Shown: piece by piece, positions 23,991-32,660 of the stretch
Position numbering within the stretch: position 1 is the first letter of the stretch
How the letters are laid out: every line of letters starts with the position of its first letter
DNA from: Streptosporangium sp. NBC_01756
GTDB lineage: Bacteria > Actinomycetota > Actinomycetes > Streptosporangiales > Streptosporangiaceae
Length of the DNA stretch: 64,000 nucleotides
NCBI RefSeq assembly: GCF_035917975.1
Contig: NZ_CP109130.1
Location: forward strand, 124,001-188,000
Direction: 5' to 3'
Position numbers and translations under genes: made by a program
Notes under the pieces: model-generated
What the model was told of the DNA's origin: nothing
The model's database searches: none
The model's input: only the letters and a program-made list of their open reading frames with translations

Positions 23991-24977
23991 TCAGCCCTTG
24001 AGGCTTCCGGCGGTCAGGCCGGCCATGATGCTGCGCTGGAAGACGAAGAAGACGATGATCGCCGGAAGGCTCGCGATGACCAGTGCGGCGATGAGGACGT
24101 TCTGCGGCATCTGGGCCGACAGCGAGGCGATACCGACGCTGATCGACATGTTCTCGCTGTCCGGCAGCACGAGCAGCGGCCAGACGAAGTCTTTCCAGAC
24201 GGTGACCACCGAGAGAATGGACACCACGCCGATGATCGGCCGGGAGACCGGCAGCACGATCGACCACAGGATGCGGACCGCGGAGGCGCCGTCGATCTGG
24301 GCGGCTTCCAGCAGTTCTCTGGGGATCGAGTCGAAGAAGCGCTTGAGCAGGAAGATGTAGAACCCGTTGGCGGCGGCGGGCAGCCAGATCGCCCACGGCG
24401 TGTTCAGCAGATCCCAGCCGAAGATCGGCAGATCCTTGACCGTCAGGTAGGCGGGCAGCAGGATGACCATCGGCGGGATCATCAGCGTGGCCAGCATCAG
24501 GCCCAGCACCAGGTTGCCCAGCACGGGCCGCAGCTTGGACAGGGCGTAGGCGGCCGTGACGTCGATGGCCAGCGTGAACAGCAGGGCACCGCCGGCGTAC
24601 AGCAGCGTGTTGCCGAGGAACCGGCCCAGGTTGAGCTGGTCCCACGCCTCGGCGTACACCCCGAAGTCGAGCGAGGTGGGGAGGAAACCGGGCGGTATCT
24701 GGGCGAGCTCCTCGGGCGTCTTCAGCGCGCCGGTGATCATCCAGTAGAGCGGGAAGACGAAGGCCGCGGTGAAGCTCACCACCACCACGACCAGGACGAT
24801 CCAGTAGATCACCCGGCCGCGGGGAGACTTCAGCGTGTGCGGGGAGACCACTCCGCGGAACTGCGGTGCGTGCTCCTTCACGCGGCGTCTGCGCGGGCCG
24901 TGCCCGCCCTTGGCCGGTGCGGAACCCGGCCGCGAGGCAGGGGCCGGGCGGCTCGGTTGAACGGTGGCGTTCGACAT
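23991..24977 (-). CDS. carbohydrate ABC transporter permease (MalG/AglG type)
   Basis: A 328-residue inner permease with a long basic and Pro-rich N-terminal tail (about 55 residues), then six membrane segments. The EAA loop that contacts the ATPase reads LLEAAQIDGASAVRILWSIV then LPVSRP. It pairs with the MalF-type permease encoded 16 bases upstream. No ATPase gene accompanies the pair, so a shared MsiK-type ATPase elsewhere in the genome is expected from what is known of actinobacterial CUT1 importers. Confidence 0.95.
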   Translation of the reverse strand: MSNATVQPSRPAPASRPGSAPAKGGHGPRRRRVKEHAPQFRGVVSPHTLKSPRGRVIYWIVLVVVVVSFTAAFVFPLYWMITGALKTPEELAQIPPGFLPTSLDFGVYAEAWDQLNLGRFLGNTLLYAGGALLFTLAIDVTAAYALSKLRPVLGNLVLGLMLATLMIPPMVILLPAYLTVKDLPIFGWDLLNTPWAIWLPAAANGFYIFLLKRFFDSIPRELLEAAQIDGASAVRILWSIVLPVSRPIIGVVSILSVVTVWKDFVWPLLVLPDSENMSISVGIASLSAQMPQNVLIAALVIASLPAIIVFFVFQRSIMAGLTAGSLKG

Positions 24978-24993
24978 GGGTGCTGCTGCCTCC

Positions 24994-25911
24994 CTAGCTC
25001 TGGTTGTCCCGCGAGATGCGCAGGTAGAAGGCGGAGAACACCATCAGTACGACCATGAGCATCAGCCCGAGCGCGCCGCCGGCGCCGAAGTCTCCGAAGT
25101 TGAAGGCGTACTGGTACATCAGGTAGGCGACGGTGAGCGTCGCGTTCTCCGGGCCGCCACCGGTCAGCAGGTACGGCTCGATGAAGACCTGCATGGTCGC
25201 GACGATCTGCAGCAGCAACATCACCAGCAGGATCAGCTTGGTCTGCGGGATCGTGACGTGCCAGACCCGCTTGAAGAGCCCGGCGCCGTCCAGCTCGGCG
25301 GCCTCGTACAGCTCACCCGGGATGCTCTGCAGGGCGGCGAGGTAGATCAGGGTCCCGGTGCCCAGATTCATCCAGGTGGAGACGATGACCAGGGAGATCA
25401 GCGCGGTGTCGGCGGAGTCCAGCCAGCTCAGCGCCGGGATGTGCGCCAGGTCCAGGATCTGGTTGAACAGGCCCGCACCCGGGTCGTAGAACCACTTGAA
25501 CAGCAGCACGCCGACGGCCGGCGGCAGCATCACCGGCAGGTAGACCACGAACCTGAGGTACGCCTTGGCGTGCCGCAGCTCGTTGAGGACGATCGCCGCC
25601 ACGAACGGGACGACGTATCCGAAGACGAGCGCCAGACCGGTGAACGCGGCGGTGTTGAGCCAGGCGTCGACGAACGCCGAGTCCTCGATCACCGTGCGGA
25701 AGTTGTCCAGCCCGACCCAGGTGGGATCGTCGACAAAGTTCGTCTGCTGGAAGCTGAGCAGGATCTCCCGCACCATCGGGTACCAGGAGAAGAACGCGAA
25801 GCAGATCAGCGCCCCGCAGAGGAAGCCGTACGCCGTGAGGTTACGCCGCACGCCGCGCCGGAACCCCCCCGGTGTCCGGCGCCGGGATCCCTTCACGGTC
25901 ATTGTGGTCAT
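24994..25911 (-). CDS. carbohydrate ABC transporter permease (MalF/AglF type)
   Basis: A 305-residue permease with a basic N-terminus and six membrane segments. The EAA loop reads ELYEAAELDGAGLFKRVWHV then TIPQ. It lacks the extra periplasmic domain of E. coli MalF, as is usual in Gram-positives. It lies between the receptor gene (71-base gap with a strong hairpin) and the MalG-type gene (16-base gap). Function: channel half for oligosaccharide uptake. Confidence 0.95.
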   Translation of the reverse strand: MTTMTVKGSRRRTPGGFRRGVRRNLTAYGFLCGALICFAFFSWYPMVREILLSFQQTNFVDDPTWVGLDNFRTVIEDSAFVDAWLNTAAFTGLALVFGYVVPFVAAIVLNELRHAKAYLRFVVYLPVMLPPAVGVLLFKWFYDPGAGLFNQILDLAHIPALSWLDSADTALISLVIVSTWMNLGTGTLIYLAALQSIPGELYEAAELDGAGLFKRVWHVTIPQTKLILLVMLLLQIVATMQVFIEPYLLTGGGPENATLTVAYLMYQYAFNFGDFGAGGALGLMLMVVLMVFSAFYLRISRDNQS

Positions 25912-25940
25912 CCGTTGACTTCCGATCTCGACGTGACTGG

Positions 25941-25970
25941 CGGGGTGCCGGCCTGCCGGCCGGCACCCCG
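25941..25970 (-). terminator. hairpin between receptor and permease genes
   Basis: Perfect 13-bp stem (25941-25953 with 25958-25970) and a TGCC loop, 12 bases beyond the receptor stop. In transport operons such a structure often stabilises the receptor mRNA and lowers downstream expression; partial termination is likely by inference. Confidence 0.75.
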
Positions 25971-25982
25971 GGTATCAGAGGA

Positions 25983-27356
25983 TCAGCTGGACTTGGCCAG
26001 CACCTTGTTGGCCTTCGCCTCGGCATCGGCGAGCAGCTTGTCGATGTCGGCGTCCTGCCTGGTCAGCACCGCCGACATCGCCACGTCGAGGATGGCGTAG
26101 AGCTCCTGGGCCCTGGGCGGCTCGATCTTGTTCTGGATCGTCGTGGAGGCCTCCGCGTAGGGGGCGAAGTGCTCCACCGGCACGGTGGCGAACTTCTTGC
26201 GCGTCTCGACGATCTGCTTGCCGGGGGCGGCGTCGCCGTACAGGTCCGGGGTGGGGAGGCCGACCGGGCGGCCCTGGCTCTTGTTCCGCTCGTAGTTGAA
26301 CTGTCCCTGGTCCGGAGTCAGCTCGTGGAACTCCAGCCAGAGGAGGCCGGCCTTGATCTGCTCGGGCGTCGCCTTGGGGTTGAACATGTAGCCGTCGCCG
26401 CCGCTGAGCGAGGCCTTGGCCTCCGGAAGCGCCGCCACGCCGTAATCGTCGAACTTGCCCTTGAAGTCGTTGTTGACCGACTGGACGACGTCGGGGGCGC
26501 CGATCATCATGCCGAGCTTGCCACCGCCCATCATGCGCATCAGGTCCTCCCACTGCAGGAGCTGCTTGGCGCCCATGCTGTTGTCGGTCCAGCGCATCTG
26601 CTTGAGGTTCTCCAGCACGGCCTTGCCCTCGGGGCTGTTGAAGGCGGCCGTCTTGCCGTCGGGGCCGACCATCTCGCCGCCGCGGCCGTACAGGGAGGCG
26701 GTGAAGTGCCAGCCGCCGGTGTTGCCGGCGCTGTACTCGCCGAAGCCGACGTAACCGGGGCCGAGCCCGGCGATCTTCTTGGCCGCGGCCTGTACCTCGG
26801 CCCAGGTCTTGGGCGGGGTGTCGGGGTCCAGGCCGGCCTGGGTGAACAGCTTGCGGTTGTAGACCAGACCCGTCGAGTAGTTGGTCCTGGGCAGGCCGTA
26901 GGTCTTCTCACCGCTCTTGAAGACGCTCATGACGTCGGGGCGCAGGTCGCCCAACTTGGTGACACCGCTGACGTACGGGCTGATGTCGGCGGCCTGACCC
27001 GCCGCGACGATCTTCTGGATGTCGGTGAAGTAGACGTAGAAGACGTCCTCCATCGTGCCACCGGCCAGCTTGGCCTGGAAGGTGTCGGGGTTGATGCAGG
27101 GGAAGGCGTCCTTGCTCTCGATGGTGATGTTCGGGTGCAGCTTCTGGAAGGCGGCGACGTCCTCGTCCCACGCCGTGCGCTCGAGCGGGTTGCTCTTGGG
27201 CGGCTGGCAACCCACGGTGATCGTGACCGGGGCGTCGGCGGCCGCGGTACCCGGCTTGGTGTCAGCAGGCTTGGCGCTGCCGCTGTCACTGCCGCAACCT
27301 GCGGCGGTGAGGACGATGCCCGCGGCGAGCAACATCGAGAGGTTGCGGGGTTTCAC
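25983..27356 (-). CDS. carbohydrate ABC transporter substrate-binding lipoprotein (MalE/AglE type)
   Basis: A 457-residue family-1 solute receptor. GTG 27356 follows an AAGGAG site by about nine bases and opens a lipoprotein signal peptide with lipobox LTAAGC (Cys at about 22). Typical SBP_bac_1 features include KLHPNITIESKDAF, GTMEDVFYVYF and GLPRTNYSTGLVYNRKLF. In-frame extension to 27572 would destroy the signal peptide layout. It is the first gene of the receptor-MalF-MalG-glucosidase operon, so an alpha-glucoside or malto-oligosaccharide ligand is most likely. Confidence 0.95.
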   Translation of the reverse strand: MKPRNLSMLLAAGIVLTAAGCGSDSGSAKPADTKPGTAAADAPVTITVGCQPPKSNPLERTAWDEDVAAFQKLHPNITIESKDAFPCINPDTFQAKLAGGTMEDVFYVYFTDIQKIVAAGQAADISPYVSGVTKLGDLRPDVMSVFKSGEKTYGLPRTNYSTGLVYNRKLFTQAGLDPDTPPKTWAEVQAAAKKIAGLGPGYVGFGEYSAGNTGGWHFTASLYGRGGEMVGPDGKTAAFNSPEGKAVLENLKQMRWTDNSMGAKQLLQWEDLMRMMGGGKLGMMIGAPDVVQSVNNDFKGKFDDYGVAALPEAKASLSGGDGYMFNPKATPEQIKAGLLWLEFHELTPDQGQFNYERNKSQGRPVGLPTPDLYGDAAPGKQIVETRKKFATVPVEHFAPYAEASTTIQNKIEPPRAQELYAILDVAMSAVLTRQDADIDKLLADAEAKANKVLAKSS

Positions 27357-27387
27357 AGAGGGACTCCTTGGCGGGTCGGTTGCGAGA

Positions 27388-27416
27388 AACATATAGAGGC
27401 GTGCATGGGCTAGCAA
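27388..27416 (-). promoter_or_regulatory. candidate promoter of the oligosaccharide importer operon
   Basis: On the minus strand, TTGCTA (27416-27411) and TATGTT (27393-27388) are 17 bases apart, 32 bases before the receptor start. This is a reasonable housekeeping-type promoter but only moderate consensus. Confidence 0.4.
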
Positions 27417-27470
27417 GAGGCCGTCATACATGATGCAAAAAAGTGACAGTGAGCTAACCGCCACCACGGC

Positions 27471-27525
27471 GCAACGCCCTTGCAACAGAAATGACATGGA
27501 TTGACCTGCGACAACGCACCCGTTG
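27471..27525. promoter_or_regulatory. candidate LacI-type operators upstream of the importer operon
   Basis: Two small palindromes: GCAA-CGCCC-TTGC at 27471-27483 and CAACG-CACC-CGTTG at 27512-27525. GCAA/TTGC-based palindromes are typical of LacI/MalR-family operators that control such importers. No lacI gene is present in the window. Confidence 0.4.
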
Positions 27526-27884
27526 CGACAGACGCCGCCGACGGTTTGCAGACATCCGACCGATGACGTCATTTCTTGCCATGGTTTCTGGCGGCGGGAC
27601 GTACGGCAGCCGGAACGCGCCCGCCGAGCCGACCGGCGGGCGGAGGCGCTACTGGGGGTTCAGCCAAGCTGGTGGCAGACCCCGCATCGCATCGTGAACA
27701 GGCACCGCATGGGAGGTGCGACGCCGGCAGGGGTCGTGGGATCGCCTGATCGTCGGCAGCGGCCGGTGATCAGGTCGCGATGAGAGGGGTTGTCAGCGGG
27801 GTCGCCGAGCGGGGTCGTGGTCGGCGAGTGCGGCGGCGACGGCCGGCTTCGGTGCCGATGTCGACGTGGACGGCCCGGTTGCGG

Positions 27885-28514
27885 TCAGGGGGCCAGGGCG
27901 GGCGGTTCGCCGGGGAGGGTGCCGGGATCGGCGATGCGCAGGCCGTCCAGGACGACCTGGAGGTTGCGGTCCCACTGGCGGGCGCCCGCCTGGAGGCCCA
28001 GGGTGTGGGGTCCGGTGGACGCGGCAACCATGAGGAACGCCACGTCTTCCCAGGTCACGTCCGTACGCATCGATCCGGCCTGCTGGGCTCGCTCCGTCAG
28101 GAGCTGGATGCGGTCGCGCAGCTCGGCTCGGGAGTGGTCCAGAACGTCGCCGACGCGCTTGTTGACGTCGCACAACTCGTTGCGAAGGTGAATGTAGGAG
28201 AGGGCGAACGTCGTGAAGCCCGCCCAGGGGTCCGGATCGGCCAACCCCTCGTCGCCCTTGGCGACGATCTCCCCCAGCACCTCGCCGAGGACCGCCTCGA
28301 GCAGGGCCTCGAGGGAGCCGACCCGGCGGTAGAACGTGCCGATGCCCACACCGGCGCGGCGCGCGATCTCGTGGGCGGTGATCTCGCCGCCCTCGACGGC
28401 GACCTGACGGGCGGCGACGACGAGGCGTTCCAGGTTGCGCCGGGCGTCGGCGCGCGGACGCCGGCCCGAACCGTCGTCCAGGAGCCGGTCCACCGCAGGT
28501 GCTGCTGGTGTCAT
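27885..28514 (-). CDS. TetR-family regulator of the adjacent efflux pump
   Basis: A 209-residue repressor. The HTH reads ITAHEIARRAGVGIGTFYRR then VGSLEALLEAVL, and the C-terminal region matches TetR_C proteins that govern drug efflux. It is divergent from the DHA2-type MFS gene with a 124-base gap carrying several GCGTCC-containing repeats, the expected arrangement for a repressor of that pump. The ligand is unknown; substrates of the pump are the likely inducers. Confidence 0.9.
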   Translation of the reverse strand: MTPAAPAVDRLLDDGSGRRPRADARRNLERLVVAARQVAVEGGEITAHEIARRAGVGIGTFYRRVGSLEALLEAVLGEVLGEIVAKGDEGLADPDPWAGFTTFALSYIHLRNELCDVNKRVGDVLDHSRAELRDRIQLLTERAQQAGSMRTDVTWEDVAFLMVAASTGPHTLGLQAGARQWDRNLQVVLDGLRIADPGTLPGEPPALAP

Positions 28515-28567
28515 ACGTCCAGCCTAGCAAAAGTGGAGTGATCTGGTCCGATTTAAGTGGACAAGTG

Positions 28568-28610
28568 GCGTCCGATTGCACTAGCGTCCGAATCCGGACG
28601 CATGGCGTCC
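28568..28610. promoter_or_regulatory. candidate TetR operators with GCGTCC repeats
   Basis: GCGTCC occurs at 28568, 28584 and 28605. The middle copy is part of an 18-bp palindrome (GCGTCCG-AATC-CGGACGC, 28584-28601). TTAAGTGGAC upstream and GTCCATTTAA (28607-28616) form an outer imperfect inverted repeat. Confidence 0.5.
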
Positions 28611-28638
28611 ATTTAACTTCGGAAACGCGAGGTCGATC

Positions 28639-30063
28639 ATGTCCAAGATCCCGTCAGGCGCGATGAAGATCACGGCGCTGGCCGCCGGGTTCGTCATGGC
28701 GAGCCTGGACGCCACCGTGATGCAGGTTGCCGGGGCCACGATCCAGGAACGCCTGCATGCCTCCCTCTCCCAGCTCACCTGGGCCGTGGACGGCTATATC
28801 CTCACCTTCGCCGCCCTGCTGATGCTGGCCGGCGGCCTGGCGAACCGGGTGGGCGCGAGACGGGTCTACATGTGGGGCATGGCGATCTTCGGTGTCGCGT
28901 CGCTGGCCTCCGCGCTGGCACCGGGCATCGAGGTCCTGATCACGGCGCGGCTCCTCCAGGGGGCCGGGGCCGCACTGTTCATGCCGAGCTCGCTCGCCCT
29001 GCTGGTGCGGGCCTTCCCGGACGCGCGCGAACGCACCAAGGTGCTGGGTGTCTGGTCGGCGATCGTCTCCTCGTCCATGGCGCTGGGCCCGACGGTCGGC
29101 GGCGCCATGGTCGATGCGTTCGGCTGGCCGAGCATCTTCCTGATCAATCTGCCGATCGGCATCGCGGGCATGCTCCTCACCCGCCGGCACATCGCCGGGG
29201 CCGGAGGGGACGCCCAGCCGCTGGCGGCCTCCGGACACGCCGCCGTCATCATCGGACTGGCCGGCATCAGCTTCGCGCTGATCGAGGGCCCGCAGCTCGG
29301 CTGGACCGCGGCCCCGGTGATCGGCGCCATCGCCGCCGCGGCACTCGCCACCGTCCTGCTCATCGGCCGCGAGCGCCGGACGGACAACCAGGTGATGCCC
29401 TGGACGCTGTTCCGCGGCGCCGGATTCGCCGGCGCCAACGCCATCGGCTTCCTGTTCAACGCCGCGTTCTACGGCTCGCTCTTCATGATCGGCCTGTACT
29501 TCCAGCACGCCCGCGGCGCGAGCCCTCTCCAGGCCGGGCTGGAGATCCTGCCTCTAACGATCTTCATCCCGATCAGCAACATCGCCTTCGCCCGCATCTC
29601 CGGGCGAGTCACGGCCGGCCCGCTCCTGGCCGTCTCCTTCCTGGTCGCGGGGGGCGCCTCGCTGGCCCTGGTCGCCCTGTCACCCTCCACCCCGTACTGG
29701 ATGCTGGCCGTCGCCCTCGGCCTGACCAGCATCGCGGGCGGCATCATCTCCCCCGCCATGACGGCGGCCATGATGAACGCGGCGGGCACCCGGCACGCCA
29801 ACACCGCCGGTTCGGTCCTCAACGCCAACAGGCAGATCGGCTCTCTCATCGGCATCGCCACCATCGGCGCCGTCCTGGCCGTCATCCCCGGTTGGACCGC
29901 CGGAGCGGCCCTCTCGTTCCTCCTCGTCGGCGCCGCCTACATCGCCGGGGCCCTGATCGCCTGGCGCCTCATCCACCTGCCCGAACGCCGCGAAGCCACT
30001 GCCGCGACCGCGACCGCCACGTCTGGACCGGCCCCCGAGCCGCAGCCCTGCCACGCCCGGTAG
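28639..30063 (+). CDS. DHA2-family MFS drug efflux transporter
   Basis: A 474-residue polytopic transporter of the EmrB/QacA type with about 14 helices. Landmarks are MASLDATVMQVAGATIQERL in helix 1, LANRVGARRVYMWGMAIFGV (motif A region) and GAGAALFMPSSLALLVRAFP. Its predicted role is proton-driven export of toxic compounds. It is divergent from a TetR repressor. The C-terminus is an Ala/Thr/Pro-rich tail with no membrane segment. Confidence 0.93.
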   Translation: MSKIPSGAMKITALAAGFVMASLDATVMQVAGATIQERLHASLSQLTWAVDGYILTFAALLMLAGGLANRVGARRVYMWGMAIFGVASLASALAPGIEVLITARLLQGAGAALFMPSSLALLVRAFPDARERTKVLGVWSAIVSSSMALGPTVGGAMVDAFGWPSIFLINLPIGIAGMLLTRRHIAGAGGDAQPLAASGHAAVIIGLAGISFALIEGPQLGWTAAPVIGAIAAAALATVLLIGRERRTDNQVMPWTLFRGAGFAGANAIGFLFNAAFYGSLFMIGLYFQHARGASPLQAGLEILPLTIFIPISNIAFARISGRVTAGPLLAVSFLVAGGASLALVALSPSTPYWMLAVALGLTSIAGGIISPAMTAAMMNAAGTRHANTAGSVLNANRQIGSLIGIATIGAVLAVIPGWTAGAALSFLLVGAAYIAGALIAWRLIHLPERREATAATATATSGPAPEPQPCHAR

Positions 30064-30173
30064 GCGTCGGCCGGCCGCTCGGCCCGGCGGACCGGGATCA
30101 GCTCATGGCGGGTTTCCGGCATACCTTGGCCGGATCCCTGCTAACCGGAGCTGGAAGGGGAAGGGGCCGGACC

Positions 30174-31553
30174 ATGACGGAACGACTGGTGGTCATCGGC
30201 GGCGACGCCGCCGGGATGAGCGCGGCATCACAGGCACGGGACCGACGCGGCCCACAGGACCTGCGGATAGTCGCCTTCGAGAAAGGCGCGCACGCCTCCT
30301 ACTCCGCGTGCGGGATCCCCTACCTCGTGGGCGGGGAGGTGCCCGACGCCGAGACGCTGGTCGCCCGCAGGCCCGAGGTCTTCCGCGACGAGCTGGCCAT
30401 AGACCTGCGGCTGCACAGCGAGGTCACCGAGATCGACCTCGACCGCCGCTCGGTGGCCGTGCGCGACCACCGGGACGGCCGCGATTACCGGGAGCCGTTC
30501 GACCAGCTCGTCATCGCCACCGGAGGCCTGCCCAACCGTCCCGACCTGCCCGGGGCGCAGGCCGAGGGCGTGTACGGCGTGCAGACCCTGGACGACGGCG
30601 AGGCACTGCTGCGGGCCCTGGAGTCCGGGCGTCCGCGCAGCGCGGTGGTGGTCGGCGGCGGATACATCGGCCTGGAGATGGCCGAGGCACTGGTACGGCG
30701 GGGCCTGGAGGTATCACTCATCGACGCCGGCGAGCAGCCGATGAGCACGCTCGACCCGGACATGGGCGCCCTGATCGCCGACGCCCTGCGCGGCCTGGGG
30801 GTCAAGGTGCTCCTCGGTGAACCCGTCGAGGGCTTCTCCGAGTCCGCGGGGCGGGTCACCGGGGCTCACACGGCGGGCCACGACGTGCGGGCGGACCTGG
30901 TCGTCCTCGGGCTCGGCAGCCGCCCGAACACCGCGCTGGCCGCCGCGGCCGGCGTACCCGTGGGCGAGACCTCGGGGATCAGGACCGACCGGCGGATGCG
31001 CACCTCCGTCGAGGGGGTCTGGGCGGCCGGCGACTGCGTGGAGACCTTCCATCTGGTCTCCCGCCGCCCAGTCGCGATCGCGCTCGGCACCCATGCCAAC
31101 AAACAGGGGCGGGTCGCGGGCATCAACATCGGCGGAGGGTACGCCGGTTTTCCCGGCGTCGTCGGGACGGCGGCGTCGAAGGTGTGCGAGTACGAGGTGG
31201 CGCGCACCGGCCTGACCACGACCGAGGCGGCACAGGCCGGCTTCGAGACGGTCGAGGAGATCGTGAAGTCCACCACGCGCGCCGGTTACTACCCCGGCTC
31301 GCGCGAGATACGGACCAAGGTGATCGCCGACCGCCGGACCGGCCGGCTCCTGGGCGCCCAGATCGTCGGGCGGGAAGGGGCGGCCAAGCGCATCGACGTC
31401 CTGGCCGTCGCCGTATGGCACGAGATGACCGTGCAGGACATGACCGGGCTCGACCTGGCGTACGCCCCCCCGTTCTCCCCGGTGTGGGATCCCGTTCTGA
31501 TCGCCGCGCGCAAGGCCGCCGAACGCGTCGAACGGCTCAGCGGGCACGACTGA
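30174..31553 (+). CDS. FAD-dependent pyridine nucleotide-disulfide oxidoreductase (CoA-disulfide reductase/NADH oxidase type)
   Basis: A 459-residue flavoprotein. FAD-binding loop VVIGGDAAGMSAASQA at the N-terminus; single redox cysteine Cys46 in ASYSACGIPYLVGG, the hallmark of CoA-disulfide reductase and NADH oxidase/peroxidase enzymes; NAD-binding VVVGGGYIGLEMAEAL; second FAD motif VWAAGDCVETF; and a C-terminal dimerisation domain. It uses NAD(P)H to reduce CoA disulfide, persulfide, peroxide or oxygen. The start ATG 30174 is the first that fits the FAD loop. It begins the stress-related gene district. Confidence 0.93.
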   Translation: MTERLVVIGGDAAGMSAASQARDRRGPQDLRIVAFEKGAHASYSACGIPYLVGGEVPDAETLVARRPEVFRDELAIDLRLHSEVTEIDLDRRSVAVRDHRDGRDYREPFDQLVIATGGLPNRPDLPGAQAEGVYGVQTLDDGEALLRALESGRPRSAVVVGGGYIGLEMAEALVRRGLEVSLIDAGEQPMSTLDPDMGALIADALRGLGVKVLLGEPVEGFSESAGRVTGAHTAGHDVRADLVVLGLGSRPNTALAAAAGVPVGETSGIRTDRRMRTSVEGVWAAGDCVETFHLVSRRPVAIALGTHANKQGRVAGINIGGGYAGFPGVVGTAASKVCEYEVARTGLTTTEAAQAGFETVEEIVKSTTRAGYYPGSREIRTKVIADRRTGRLLGAQIVGREGAAKRIDVLAVAVWHEMTVQDMTGLDLAYAPPFSPVWDPVLIAARKAAERVERLSGHD

Positions 31554-31640
31554 TCCCCCATCCGTCCAAGAGATGGTTGGGCCGCTTCAGAGCGGGCAAG
31601 GGCGTAGAAATCCCAACCCCGATCCCGACAAGGAGTCACA

Positions 31641-31928
31641 ATGCTTACATTGACGGACACCGCAGCCCAGGTGATCCGGGACCTCAGCTCCCAGGTGACG
31701 GACTCCACCGATACAGGTGTCCGCATCTCCTCGCAGGCTGACGGCACAGGATCCCTTCTGCTCTCGGTCGTGGACGGCCCGGAATCCAACGACAAGGTGG
31801 TCGAGACGGAAGGAGCGAAGATCTTCCTGGACGCCGCCGCCGCGGACATGCTCGACGACAAGTCCCTGGACGCGGACATCGACGAAGGCGGCTCGGTGGC
31901 ATTCCTGGTCACCGAGCAGCGTCCCTGA
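31641..31928 (+). CDS. A-type (HesB/IscA-like) small protein without cluster cysteines
   Basis: A 95-residue protein with the A-type Fe-S carrier fold: LTLTDTAAQVIRDLSSQV at the start, GVRISSQ, LLLSVVDGPESNDKVVETEG and FLDAAAADMLDDKSLDADID. The three cysteines that bind the cluster in IscA/ErpA are absent; there is no Cys at all. It therefore cannot act as a normal Fe-S carrier. Such Cys-free homologues are seen in actinobacteria near stress genes and no function is established. An AAGGAG site lies seven bases before the ATG. Confidence 0.85.
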   Translation: MLTLTDTAAQVIRDLSSQVTDSTDTGVRISSQADGTGSLLLSVVDGPESNDKVVETEGAKIFLDAAAADMLDDKSLDADIDEGGSVAFLVTEQRP

Positions 31929-31960
31929 CACGAGCCCCGGGTGAGACCCCGGGGAAACGC

Positions 31961-31991
31961 GCGGCCCCGGCCTCCATGAGGCCGGGGCCGC
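31961..31991 (+). terminator. rho-independent-type hairpin
   Basis: Perfect 14-bp G/C stem (31961-31974 with 31978-31991) and a CAT loop, 33 bases after the A-type protein gene. Confidence 0.8.
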
Positions 31992-32000
31992 CTGCGTGCC

Positions 32001-32045
32001 GGGCCGGGCCGGGTCGGGTCGGGTCGGGTCGGGTCGGGTCGGGTC
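32001..32045 (+). repeat. 5-bp tandem repeat (GGGCC)2(GGGTC)7
   Basis: Two GGGCC units followed by seven perfect GGGTC units in the space between convergent genes. Non-coding and prone to slippage. Confidence 0.9.
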
Positions 32046-32148
32046 GGTGCGAGAGTCCGGCCGTCGACTCCCTGCGGCACTTCGGCGGCCGGAAGTCCTT
32101 CCGGGCGGCTCACTCCTGCGGAGCGAACCGCCCGGGGGCGCGGCGCCC

Positions 32149-32622
32149 CTACGCGGAGGCGCTGCTCACCGCGAGCGGGTCACCGGGCGCCTGGGACTTG
32201 GCCTTCTCCATCCGCTCGCCGAGCTCCTGGAGCCGGTTGCGCCCCATCGCCTCCCGCACCTGCGGGAACCACTCCTCTTCCTCCTCCTCCACGTGATGGC
32301 GCACGTTCTCCATCAGCACGGTGACCTTGGCGTCGAACCGCTCGTCCCGAGGGTCCATCTCCTTGAGTTCGGAGAGCATCCAGACCACCACATGGTGCTC
32401 CTCCACACTCTCCAGGACGTGATCCGTGGTGTCGGGAGCGCCCTCACGGGCGGCCGGATAGAAGATCTCCTCCTCGATGTAGGTGTGCGTGACAAGCTCA
32501 TCGATGATCTTGTCGACGATGTCCCGCTTCTTCTTGTAAGCGCCGTCCCCGGCCTTCTCGAACTCCTTGAACAACTTCTCGACGGTCTTGTGGTCGTCCT
32601 TGAGGAGAACGATGGCATCCAT
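32149..32622 (-). CDS. hemerythrin (HHE) domain protein
   Basis: A 157-residue four-helix bundle with the di-iron ligand pattern of HHE proteins: LLKDDHKTVEKLFKEFE near the start, LVTHTYIEEEIFYPAA, VEEHHVVVWMLSEL and VRHHVEEEEEEWFP. Members bind O2, sense NO or protect against oxidants. The start ATG 32622 follows an AAAGGAA site; a longer upstream frame overlaps the dehydrogenase gene and is spurious. It is the last gene of an operon with the F420-type oxidoreductase and Zn-dehydrogenase, driven by a sigma-B-like promoter. Confidence 0.92.
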   Translation of the reverse strand: MDAIVLLKDDHKTVEKLFKEFEKAGDGAYKKKRDIVDKIIDELVTHTYIEEEIFYPAAREGAPDTTDHVLESVEEHHVVVWMLSELKEMDPRDERFDAKVTVLMENVRHHVEEEEEEWFPQVREAMGRNRLQELGERMEKAKSQAPGDPLAVSSASA

Positions 32623-32660
32623 GTGTTCCGTGTTCCTTTCGATGGATTCTTGTCGTACCA

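Larger units (their letters stand above)
27357..27884. other. regulatory intergenic region between the importer operon and a TetR gene
   Basis: About 530 bases without a recognisable gene. The first 200 hold the promoter and operators of the importer operon and are less G+C rich. The remainder (27600-27884) has only short frames without coding character and is the 3' side of the TetR gene. Confidence 0.5.
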
